This document shows positions 9,917 to 21,900 of a stretch of DNA of 64,000 bases, one piece after another. Made by a program: the position numbers and the translations under genes. Every line of letters starts with the position of its first letter. Position 1 is the first letter of the stretch. This DNA comes from Strix aluco (taxonomy: Eukaryota > Chordata > Aves > Strigiformes > Strigidae), in NCBI RefSeq assembly GCF_031877795.1, contig NC_133934.1, positions 46,964,725-47,028,724 on the forward strand, read 5' to 3'. The notes below the pieces were generated by a model. It did no database searches and was not told the origin of the DNA. It saw nothing but the letters and a program-made list of their open reading frames with translations.

Positions 9917-12900
9917 TACACATTGGCTGATGATCAGTGCAAAATTAGTTCTCAGTATTTTCTGTTAATGTGTGTGACAGTCACTATGGTCTAAAATTGA
10001 TAACAAACCATTAATACACTAGTGTTCTGAAGGTTATTTGTGAAAAAAATAATGGGGAAAGCACAGCAGAATCAGCAAAGGACTACAATATAACTTTCAC
10101 AGTCAGTACGTACCCCAAACAGAGTTTGGCTGTAAAGAACACCTGGCAAAGCAGACCCAGTGATTTTTCACTAACCGATGAGTGCAAAATATGAGCAGAT
10201 GTAGAGAAAAAAGCCATACCATCTGTCAAGCAAAGACCATTTACAGCAAGACAGTGTGTCTACAGTCCTCACTCTTCTAGGAAATATAGGAAATAAAAAC
10301 ATGGCATATGAGAAGTAAAACCTTATTCGTAATATTCTGACTAAGGGTCAGACTCTTTACATGCAGAGAAAGACAATGTAATTGATGAAACTTCAGTCAG
10401 AAAAGGAGCCAGATTCTTAATGTAGAAATAGATGGGACTTTGTCAGAAAGTTGTCAATATGTAAAAAGGATCATTCAAATCCTGGAATAGCTGAATGCTT
10501 GGATAAGTATTTCTGTGTTTCATAGAGCATAAATCTCTCTGAAGATTCTCTCCCGAGAATGTAGGAACTAGGTTTTATAGCCAGGACAGGCTGGGTTAAA
10601 AGCCAAGTCTCCTAGGTCACACTTTGCCTACCTGTCACTTAGACGTGGATGACACTTTGTGTTCCATTACAGCTGTTTCCCTTCCACTCCACTCAGCCCT
10701 GAATACACAAGTCCAAAATGCTCCTAAACCTCTGTTGTCAGAACTAGGCTTTGGAGGAACCACAAAAAAAAGACAGAGGCCAGAAGAGGTAAATTCTGAA
10801 AATTTAACAAAAAGTTTGTTAATCCTGGATGCTCGTTAATGACTTACTGCTTAGTGTGGTGATGCATGCTGTATATGTTACATGAATACAGATAAGTCTT
10901 GCTACACTGTTCAATGCATCAGCAATATTTTTGGTTCTGTAAAATAAATAAAATCTGATTTTTATAGCCACTTCAAACATGCCAAGTAAAATGTGATATC
11001 AAGAAATGTCTAGAATTATTCTCTCTATATATTATTATTACTATTCAGCACAGTAAGTCTAAACTACTCTCCCCAGAGAATTTTAAAACCTATTCTAGCA
11101 TCTATTCCACTTTGCAAGCAGGGACAGAAACCAACAGAAACAGAGCGCTTGGGATTGCAGCCCCCTGCAAACCAGCTTACTCATCCTTCATTGAACGGAG
11201 CGTTACATAACTTGTGCTGTTGCTGCAGCAACTTTTCCCAGCCCCGGAACAGTGCCACAAAGGTGCTGCCTTAATATAGATAAGCAGTTTCACTCTCTTT
11301 TTACATAGAAGAAACAGTCAGTCAAAAACGAAAGACAGTTTAAAGGGAAATATTAATTTAATTGCTTCAAAATTACTGGGAAATATTATGTATGTAATGA
11401 AACAATTAATTTTCAACAGTCTTTGGTGTTAAAAACAGGGAGGCCAGATAAGGGATGTCTTCTTTTAATCACCACAATATAAAGTAATATGGTGAGAATT
11501 GATTGTGTGAAGGTAACAGGTATTCACAATCCTCTGAAATCACTACCGTTACTTATGTATCTTGTCAAACTTCCTAAAGCAAAGGTACACTACTTTTTCC
11601 TCCAGAAGAGCCTGAAGATGTACAAGATGTACATACCTGTGAATGTTCAAACACTTGTTTAGAACCTGGTTTGGTTCCCCTCTGCAGCAGAGTTGTTAGC
11701 ACTGGTAGACTGTATTTCTAAGCCTCCTGCCCAGGACTCTGTCCAAAGCCTATCTGGAAATCCTCACGTGCCAGATTTTCAGTGGCAAAATCTGTCATGG
11801 GACTTACTATTTGCTGGTCGCCCTCTTGTCTTTAAATCCATGCTGATGTAGTTCACCTTGGACTCCATCCTACCCACATCAGATGCAGACCAAAAAGGCT
11901 TTCTACATAATAAAGAATACAGGCATCATAATCGATACTTTAATACCTTCTGGTGATAACTATGATAGACAGCATTACACACTTACACGAAATTGCAGTA
12001 ATATACAGGGCATACATCTGTATCAAAAGTGAGAGCAGGGATTTAGCAACAAAACCAACATCCCACATCAGCACTGTGACAACAGCTGCCAGCAGCTAGC
12101 TCACACTTTGGGCCTCTCCTTCTTGCAAGCCATGGCTTGTTATCAGGAGTCAGAGGCACTCTCTGCCATGCCTCCTCAGGTCCTGAGGTCCTAAATGCTA
12201 CTCTGGTTATTTGCCTCTAAAACATGTTCTAAGCAGAGCTAAAATATATAGGTAAAAAGTCTGTTTATTTTTGCTTGGTTCTTAGCTAAACCATTTCTTT
12301 AGGGATCAGCTGTTATCTGAAAGTTAGCGATGAGTAAAATGCATAACTTTTCTTTCAATTTCTGTCATATTATGTCAGCTCTGTGTAGACAATTTTTTTT
12401 TTTAAAAACATCCTGAGACAAGAACATATGGTTCTTTCATTGTTTAACATTGCATTTTAATTCAGTTTAGAGGAATCTGCTCAGTATGAGTTTAATCTGG
12501 GACAGCTTTATGCAGAAAAAGACTTGGTGCAGATGGGAAACAATAAGCCCAACGATGAGAAAACAGATTTATTAATCTCTCTTCTGTCTCATGTCTCTCT
12601 CATGAAGGTGACATGCTTGATGTGCCAGGTCACATGGGAATAGCACATGATGCACCCTGTGTGTCACATGGCACAGGAAAGGCTGAGTGGCTGTTCTATT
12701 TCACAGCAAGCAGTGAAAGCATCCGTACCAAAAAATTATGTTATCAAAAAATTGCATATTGGAAGCTTCTTGGCAGCTGTTCTGAAAAGCTGGTGAGGTA
12801 TGTGTTTCAGTCACTTGTCAGATGGATCCCATCAGTACTCCACTGGACCATATTCTGAAGCTACAATTCAGTCCAGTGAAAACCCCACAAACATATGATT

Positions 12901-14409
12901 ACTCCTATACAAAACAAAATGGCTTTTGATATCCTTAGACAAGACAGTTCTGCGCTGAGCCAAAGCACTCACCTTGTGGTGGAATTAACATATTTAAGCT
13001 TCCATTTTCTTCATAGTGTCAAATACAGATTTAGAGGTGAAAAAAGAAGCAAGAAAATTAAGCAAAAGGCAAAAAATCCTAGTTTGAATGTGTACATATT
13101 TGACCACCTTACACAATCAGCAACAACTATAAATAATTATTTTACAGTTTATTCTTTCGTGAATGCTATCTGACAGGCTAGAATGATTATGAATAAATTT
13201 GCTTATTATGTCTTCCCTCAGAGTACATGCACTTTTCTATGCACTTATCAATGATAGCTTCTTTAGTCAGGGAGAGAAGAAGAGGTGAAAACAAAGATTT
13301 TATAACTGGCTGGACATATAAGATCCACATGCCTTTCTCTGATCTCTGAGTTAAGGTAGGCTGGAGTGTCATACGTGTATGATGTGCTTGATGTGCTTGG
13401 TGGAAGGGAGACCTGTACTTGAAGCCAATGGCTTCAAGTTTTTAGCACCCCCAGCACGTGTTTATCTAATGATAATAATCAAACTAATTTTACTGGGTAG
13501 CCAAAGCCGTATGTGCAGAAAAATAATTATCTGAATCAAAACATTTAACAGACAATTCAGTTATAGTGCCTATTTTCAATGTACTGCTTTACATGTATTT
13601 ACTACGTAACTATTGGAAGTGTCTAAATATAAGAGAAACTTTGGTGATAGGAATTATTTTTAAATTACAAGCACAAAGCATTAGAGGATCACAAAGGCAA
13701 TTTTACTGCTTGAAAACAGAGATTTTAGAACACTTTTTATAAACTAAGTCTGACATTGAAAGAGATTATATATCAGTTTAGTGTATGACTTAATATATTA
13801 ATTTGAACATAAAATCAGTCAGTAAATTCTTGACAGAAGTCATACTATACTTGCTTTTTATAATCTGTCAATGGCTATAAATTAATATGTATAGTAATTA
13901 TGCTACTGCAGTGCTTGGGAGATACTCATTCAGCTCACATATTTTCCAGAACCTCCTACTGACACTGAGAAGGTTGTTTAATTTCTCTCTTGTTCAGCTC
14001 ACATCTTCAAATTAGCACAGGGATTGCCTCTTTCTTTGCCCCTTTAAAGTACCTTGCACATAGGGACTTCAGAGCAACTACTGTAATATGAATTACTAAT
14101 CTAGAATCTAGACTATTCCAATTTGGCCAGGAAAAAAACTGCAGGGACTGCGTAACTCTGCTCCTGGAAGAATGAATCACTGCTTCTTCCTGAGAGGAAG
14201 CTGCCAACAGCTCTTGCGGGGGACACACACCAACAAAACACACTTTACTCTGATGTCTGCTAAAGAAATCTCCTCTAGACCGTACTCACTTGGCTAGCAA
14301 CTGCCTCACTGAGATCACTTCTCCTACACCACTGCTCCTCACCTAGGCTAAGCGTAATGATAAAAACCTCAGCCTGTGACCATGGCCAGATGCCTGGCGC
14401 CTCACAGAT

Positions 14410-14960
14410 GACTCAAAACTTTGGTGGCCTTTGACACTGTGGAGCATGCGAAATCCCTGACACAGCTGCATGACCTGGCTCGGAGCGAGAAATGCCTTAG
14501 CGTGGTTCCACTGATTCCTCACCAAGTGTTCCCAGATGGTAGCAGATGGTCTTTCCTTCTGTTAAGGGTTCCCAGATGCAATATGCAACAGCGCTCAGTG
14601 CCGATCACCCCTTCTATCCAACATCTGGTACAGAGGCTGTGGGAATGATCACGATGCAGTATATGAACTGCAGTGCTCTTAGTATCAGTGCTACTTTACC
14701 TTTTCTTTCAGTCTGGGAGTTACAACTGCCCTCTGACACGTCTAATATTGAGAACATACTGAAAAAGAGAGATGAAAACCAGCTTGATGAAGCTCAAATC
14801 CAAACATATAAAGATGATGTGAATTAAAGGAGAAAGCCTTCGGAGGATACAATGAATCAAAGAACGAATGCAGAAGCTTCTGGGATGGATTAGAGAAGTC
14901 CAAGGAACAGAGAGGCTCATTTTGATCAGCAGCATTCCTGAATGGATTGTAAGTTCGCAA
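14410..14960 (+). repeat. Possible old LINE reverse-transcriptase relic (L2/Rex-like)
   Basis: A plus-strand frame from about 14421 reads AFDTVEHAKSLTQL, close to the AFDTVDH motif of non-LTR reverse transcriptases. Further along, another frame reads RMQKLLGWIREVQGTERLIL, which loosely fits the later WMxxNxLxLNxxKTE block of L2/Rex-type LINEs. The order and spacing are plausible, but the matches are weak and no 3' tail is visible. It could also be chance. Confidence 0.3.
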
Positions 14961-15712
14961 AAGTCAGAGCCCCACACCTTTCTGCCCCTTCTGCTTTTGC
15001 CTCAACACATACCTTGCCTTCATGATGCCAGTGAGCACAGGATGTGGCTGTGTTGACCATTCATCTGCTTGGGAATCCTGCACCTTGAGGAGCCCTAACA
15101 GTTTGTTGATGGTACTCACATTCCTTGGTCAACAGAGTGGCTGAAAGAGATTGTTTGCCTTGGAGCAATTATTGTCACAGTCATGCTTTGGGAAGAAACA
15201 CGTTTTGTTTTCTGGCCTTAAGAAGACTGGAGTTATTGGGTGTTCCTAAACATTTATGTGGCGTCACTTTTGCCAATTTGCCCGCTTTTTCATGGGCCAC
15301 AGCTTTTCACAAAGCCTGCCTTTCCCTCAGAAAACATAAACCCAGGCAAAATCAAAGCTCTCTCTCCTTACCCGCCTTTCCAGGCCTTCTCTGTGGGTAT
15401 CTATCCTCAAGAAAGAAACGCTTTTCCTTTGCACCTTCCCCTCCGCCGTCACGCCAGGCCGCTCAGCGGCGGGGCGCAGCGGCTCTCCTGCCCCGCGGCC
15501 GTTCACGGGGCACTGGCTCCGCCGTGCGGCACCCCGCGCTGCGCCACCGCCCGCGGACTTTCCGCCCGGCCGCCCGCGGCCCCGCCCGGCAGTGCGAGGC
15601 CGTGCCCTGGGCACCGGGGGCCGCCCGCGGCACCCCCGCCTCGCCAGCGCTGCCGGCCCAGGCGCCCAGCGCGGCCGCGCTCCCCCAGCGCCCCCCGACC
15701 GCCACGGCCCGC

Positions 15713-15723
15713 GCCGCCATTAG
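15713..15723. promoter_or_regulatory. PPID: YY1-type motif upstream of PPID
   Basis: GCCGCCATTAG is close to the reverse complement of the YY1 consensus AAnATGGCGGC. YY1 sites commonly sit near start sites of TATA-less housekeeping genes. Binding is inferred from the motif only. Confidence 0.4.
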
Positions 15724-15870
15724 CTCGGGGCCAGGTCTCCTTCCCCGCGGCGGCCGCGGCCCGCCCGCCCCCGCCGGTGGGAGGAGCGGGGAAGCGGCCC
15801 CGACCCCGCGGCGGCCGGAATCGCGGGCGGCCGAGCAGGCGGAGCCACCGCGGCGGCGGGCAGCTGCGCT

Positions 15871-15955
15871 ATGTCGCACCCGTCCCCTCTCGCCCGGCCC
15901 AGCAAGCCCTGCAACCCCCGCGCCTTCTTCGATGTGGACATCGGGGGCGAGCGAG
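15871..15955 (+). CDS. PPID: PPID exon 1
   Basis: Encodes residues 1-28 ([14 protein letters not shown]...DVDIGGER) plus one base of V29; donor GTGGGG. The N-terminal proline-rich leader precedes the cyclophilin fold. Confidence 0.95.
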
Positions 15956-18900
15956 GTGGGGAGGGGGCGGGAAGGGACCCTCGTGGCGGGGACCTGGGCG
16001 AGACCCGGCGCGGGGCGGGGGACGGACGGACGGGGCACCCCTGTGCGGAACGCGCGTGGCCGGGCCGGGCGGCGGGGAGCGGGGCGGGAGCGGCGCGGCT
16101 CATGCCCGGGCCCGGCCGCGGGGCGGAACGTTCTCGACGGAGCGGCAGCGCTGGGCTCCGGTGGCGGCGGGCCGGGCCGGGCGCTGTCCCCGCGGGCTGC
16201 GGGCGCACGCGCACCCGGCGCCGGGGAGGAGGAGGAATGCGGCCCCGCCGCGAACCGGCCTCCCGTGGGGCGGGAGGGGGCCTCCCCGCGGGGCCCCGCG
16301 CCCTCCCTCTGCGGCCTCCCCCCAGAACGAACAGGCCCGAGGAAAATGGAGAGGGAGGCAACATGGCAGCATCGGCGCCCAGCTGAGGGAAGCCCCCGTG
16401 GGTGATGCCGGGGAGCAGGTACACACACCGCCACCAGCGACCCCTGCGACACGCTCCCTCGGCGGCCGCGTCCTGCCGAGCGTGGCGGGCTGGCACAGGG
16501 CCCTGCGCCACGCGGGTCCCCGGCGGCCTGACGGTGGCGGCGGCCGCCGGCTCCTACACCCGTGCTACCACGTGCTGCCGCTGCGCCGAGCTCGGCCTCG
16601 GTCAGAGCGACCCGCGTGCCAGGCCGCGGCTCCTCGGCTTCAAGCCGCGGCCTCCCTCCCACCCGCCACGTCTTGGGGACGTGCGACAGCATGCCGTGCC
16701 GGGCCTCACCTGGCCGCTGCCCCGAGGCCGGCCTGGGCGGCGCCGGCAGCGCTGGCCTGCCGAGGTGAAAGCTCGGACCAGCTGATGGGCCATGGTGGTT
16801 CTCTTGGCATCGCCGGTGTTGCCAGCGGTCATTCGAAAATCTGGGCCAACGGTCAAAATGGAAATAAGAAAACAACAGCACGGAAGCTGGGGTAATACTT
16901 GAAAGTGTAGGTTTTCAGAATTTGCATGGGTGAAGATAGATGCTGCCTTTTTGTCAAGGTACTGCCTCATTTAATTATCCTGGTACTCAAAAGAGTAAAA
17001 GAAGAATATCTGTAAGATGATTTGCCTTTTATTGACTTTCAGTTGTCTAATTTGTTTTCATTCCTGTATTAATTAGAATTAGTATATTTACATTCAGCTT
17101 CCAGTAGAGTGAAGTTAATATTAACTAATTGGCTTGTGAGGCTGATGAGAAAACAGGAGCACATCAGCTGATGGCGGCTGCTAGGAGTGAGAAATAGCTC
17201 TCTGAGAAGCCAGTTTATGAAAAGATGAGCATTTGACACAGAATCCATTTATCGACTATTACAGGATCTGTTAGCTACTCCAGTTTCACTTCCTTCAGTT
17301 AAAACGTACATTTTTGGATTTAACAATTGCTTGTAGCGTCTGTAACTGTAAATAGCCATTATTCATATGCATGTTAAAAAGTACTGTATCTTAGTAAAAT
17401 TGGGGTTTAAGACAACAAGGAGTAAGGTTGGTGTACATGTTTGACATAAGCTTTAAGATCACAAAAAAGTCTCCACAAGACAGTCTATTTTTGTTGTATC
17501 TATTTTTGATTAAGCTACATATGCATGTTAGAATAGACATAAGTATGCTTGTTAAAATACATAATTTGGCTTTAATATATGTGTGTGTGATTTCCCACAC
17601 ACATTTTTTTGGCAGAAAATGCGTTTGGCATTTTGGTAGTTTTTGGCAGAATCTGTCTTTATTCCCCCTAAATTGTTTTTGATAGTGGAATTCATTGTTG
17701 GTAATAAGCTTGCTAAAAACCTAACATAACTCTGCCAGCGATTGCCATGGAACAACCCCAAAATGTAAATTTAATAGTAATAGAAATAAAAATAATCAAG
17801 TCTGAAACATTTAATTTCCTTTGCACTTTGCTCAACACATCACCATGCCAAGGACAGGACTTAAAACTATGTCTCGTTCTCTCTTTGTCATTTCAGTTGG
17901 ACGCATCGTCTTTGAATTATTTGCTGATGTTGTACCTAAAACTGCAGAAAATTTCCGTGCGTTATGTACAGGAGAGAAAGGAACAGGGCCTACCACTGGA
18001 AAACCTCTCCATTATAAAGGATGTCCTTTCCACAGAAGTAAGTTCTATGAAAGTCTGTTTTCCTTGGTAGCAGAAGTCCTCCATTATCAGTATTTGAGCA
18101 CTTGTTTAAGAAATAACTTGACTGAAAGTAAGTTTTTGACTTTTTGATCCTCCTAATGACTAGATGTTCTTACCATGCATTGACAATAGTAAATTATAAA
18201 TTTACTAGTAAGTTAGTAATAGTAAAACTAGTTTACTATGAGTTGTGAATAGATTGAAATGGATTTCAGGTAAAGGATTAAATATGAAGTGATGTCCACT
18301 TAACTGACACGGAGTACTTGGGGGACACTTGATAAATAAAAGGTGGGTTTTGGTTTTATTTAGGTGCAGGTGCTGGTGACAGGGATTGCTCTTCATCTCT
18401 GAATTGTTTTTCTTTGTGCCTTTCCTGAATTATTTTTCTTTGTGCCTTTCCTGCCTTGCTGCTGTATCTTATAGTTATTTTCTTTTACAGTTATTAAGCA
18501 ATTTATGGTCCAGGGTGGAGATTTCTCAAACCAAAATGGCACAGGTGGAGAAAGTATATATGGTGAAAAATTTGAAGATGAGAACTTCCATTATAAGGTA
18601 CTCTATTGAAACTACTAATTTTATTCAGTTTTTGACGTTTCAGTGATTTTTATTTTTCTTCAAGTTCAGAATTAGCGCTCTTTAGTCCAAGGTTAACGTA
18701 TTTTTAAGCAGTGGAAAGGATGCAGCAAAAAGCCCCAAACTAGTTTGTCCTTAAAGTCTTTGTTAAATACAGAATAAATACATGTATGAATACATACAAA
18801 ATGAGGTCAACCTCATTAACACAAAGACAACCGTAGTTTACATTTTCTTCTTCATTTCACCATCAGAAATTAATTTGAAACAATATTTTAGTTCTCATCA

Positions 18901-21900
18901 AATTAGGGATATTATTTTAAAAGAGTGGAAAATGTTGTCAGTCAAGCATATACAGCATGTTAGCATTAAATGGATTTTGTGCTTTTTTTTCCATATACTA
19001 CTAACATTCATAAGATCAGATGTGAGAAATACCTTTCTTAAGAAGTGGGGAATCCATGGTAGATTGTAGTAGACTTAATCCAAAGGAAAATTTAAAAGCA
19101 AGCATTTGCCCCACTACAGTTATTTTCAGAGAAATGAGAAGTAAAAGGCTGTTTACAAATGGCTTTTTTTTCACCCAGAATGTTGGGAAAATGTGATGTG
19201 AACAAAGCAAGTTTTTGCTTTGTTATGCAAAGGTCTTGATCTGAGTATGTCATTTTAAGAGATGCTGGCTTTGATGGCAGAAATTCCTACCCCTCCCATT
19301 AGTTATTCCCATTCCTGCATCAGAGCTCACTGTTTCATTACTAGCAACCATTAGTGTAGTCCCACAAGGAGATTTGTCAGCCCAGATTCCGGAAGCTCGG
19401 AGGGAGCTATGCTGCGAGAGTACAAAATTCTAAAACTGGCTTTGTCCTTGAAATTCACATCTCATGACACCAGGAAGACTGCAGGTGCAATACATACCAA
19501 GTACGATTTTTGAACAACAGTTTTCTCAGGATGTGTCCTGTATCTTGTTTCTTTTGCAAAGGCATAACCTTCAAAATGTTCATTACCGTTCTTCAGGCTT
19601 CTCTTTGTCATCAAAATCAAATGCACTTGATGCCTCCAGGGTCTGTCTTTTGACATAAGAGTGACTTCTTTTTTATGCTTTTGAAGAAGAAATGTTTGCC
19701 TTCTGTATTTTTAAATCTTTTTTTGTGTTTAAAGCATTTTAGTGCTACCTTTCTTTAAAAATGGGTATTCCAGAAAGGGAGGAAGACTGCTTTTCACCAT
19801 ACTGTACAGCCGGTCTGGGTACCTTAAGATTTGAAGATCTCCAAATTTAAGTATTACCTCTACGCTGTGACTTACATTTTTTGGCTAGCAGACTTAGCTA
19901 TTCTGGAGAAAAGTGGCAACCATAATAATTGTTCTGAGTGCTCATCTGTGTTCTCAAAGGGCTGTGTGGCTGGAAAAAATCCCCTGTGCTTGAACTATCA
20001 GTAAGTGCATCTTGAACCTGGGTGGGAGTACTACTTGGAAACAACATGTTCTGCAAGTACCCCTTACAACAGCCAGCACACCCGCTGCTGTAGGTGTGAC
20101 AATTCTCAGCACTGGCGTTAACTGTTTTCATATTGTGTTATTATGTGATAGCATATGAATGACTCCTCAACAACACTGACTAAAAAACTTACTGGCATTG
20201 TTGTCCCATGGTTAAAATAAAACCCTGACTGCAATTGTGCTTGTTCCAAATAGTATTTTAGGAAAAGAAAATACGACAATCCTCCATTAATCAGGCATCA
20301 AAGTCCATTACCAGTTCGGAGCAATAGCTGTAAATGTAGCTCCAGCATTCATCATAGAGTTAATTACAGTTGTGAGAGTTGTTCTCTGAAGTCTGACACT
20401 TGCTATGGTGGTGCCCAAAGCACTGCTACTTAAAGTTACTCTTCTGTGTTGCCTTTGTCACAGGATCTCTAGCTCCCTGAAGAAGGAGACTTTGTGTCAG
20501 TTACTTTTTTGGTACTGTCAAGTGAGATCTGGAGGTAATTATGAATGGAATGGAAATGATCCCCATTTCTCTACTTCTCTGACTGCTCAGCTATAACAAA
20601 AGTTGTCAATGTGCCAGGCAGGAGTTGAACTCACTTGGATCTTGTGCAGTCTGGGAGGTCAATTCCTATCATCTGTTGGCCAATTATGTTAGGATTTTAG
20701 TAGGACTTAAATGCCCTCTACCACATAGAAATTCACTGGATCTTGCACTTAATTTAGCAGTCCTGCAGACTGACCTCAAACCACTGTCCTGGACAACAAT
20801 GACTTGCTTCTGTTGACACTTGAGGGCACTGGAGATACCTGTTCTGTTTGTTCTTGTGTTGTTTGTATGGTTTCCTCTAAATAGCAATAAACTGCAAAAC
20901 CTTGTCAGTAGTCAGCTTACCATGTCAGATCAATCCCACTAGGCTTTTTTTGGTGTCACTTCTTCAGCTAATGGCAGTGCTGTTGTAGAACACCCAACTC
21001 GCACAGTCCCCAAGTAGTGTTGTTACCATGGCATAGTTTTGCAAGCCTTGAATCTGTCAGAGGATGTGATTTTCTCCAGACTTTTAAACTTGCTTTATAA
21101 GCTTACAAAATGACAAGCAGAAACTGTCATGGGAATGACACTCTAGCTATCTGCAGTGTTTTTCAAAACACTCATTGCAAGAAAATGCATGAGTGACAAC
21201 AGTTTTGTTTATAAATAGGGACTCTGATCATGGGACTAACGCTGAGACTTGGTCCCAAACAAAATGGGGTCACACGTAAGTGTGAAGATTGGAGCTGCCA
21301 GACTGCTGACCATAACTTTCCAACTTGTTCTCCAAATCTTTACAGACAAAAGGTAAACGTGTGGGTGTAAGGCAACACCAGAGCTTATTGTTACTTGGCT
21401 CTTTGTTTATAAACCATTGCTGTCTAGCATTAGTTTTAATTGAAAAAAAAAATTAAGATTTACAGGTCTTATTCAGCCTCTTGGGCAGTGAATCAGTGAC
21501 CAGCCTCAAAATATTTGCAAAGGGGGACCCTTCTGAGTAACTTGTTTGCCAGCACCTACAACGCAAAATGTCAGGTGTTTGTTTTTGAGACTGCATTCCT
21601 GCAGGCTTGCTAGCAGATGCCTTTTCTTGCTGTGGAACACAGGCTTCCTCTCTGTCATTTGCTGTCTCTGATTCCCAGGATGAGTTTCAACATTAGAAGA
21701 GACAAAGCCAAGGTTATTCCAGTAGCTTTCTCTTGGCTAGGTGCAATTCTAGCTCTCAGCTGTACCACCTTTTCCCAGAGTTCCTGACCCAAATCCTGGT
21801 TGAAAAATTCAGACTCATTGTGCCATATGACTGGATGAACACCTCAGGCAAGGAGTTCTCCCTACCACCATGGAAATCCAAACACTGTGTGGGGAAACAG

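Larger units (their letters stand above)
8071..15440. other. Intergenic region between divergent FNIP2 and PPID
   Basis: About 7.4 kb with no recognisable gene on either strand; only short open frames occur. Contents seen: alternating purine/pyrimidine sequence at about 8140-8240 with CACACA and TACATG steps, a short imperfect direct repeat around 8942-8980 (GATCATTgCAATAGTTG type), dispersed repeat copy B at 9647-9916, long AT-rich stretches (10.9-14.0 kb), and a weak LINE-like relic at about 14410-14960. Enhancers for either gene could lie here, but nothing in the bare sequence proves it. Confidence 0.6.
15440..16780. promoter_or_regulatory. PPID: CpG island / PPID promoter
   Basis: About 1.3 kb of GC- and CpG-rich DNA around PPID exon 1, bounded by AT-rich sequence on both sides. 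It has no clear TATA box. A YY1-type motif (GCCGCCATTAG, from 15713) lies about 150 bp before the start codon, and a heat-shock-element-like GAAcgTTC lies just inside intron 1. The very long open frames seen here in several frames come from the GC content and are not genes. Confidence 0.8.

Noticed and set aside
15125-16895. Open frames of 426, 472 and 551 residues across the PPID CpG island on both strands
   Set aside because: They are Arg/Pro/Gly/Ala-rich, overlap each other in several frames and show no family motif. Stop codons are rare in GC-rich DNA; the only supported protein here is the short PPID exon 1.
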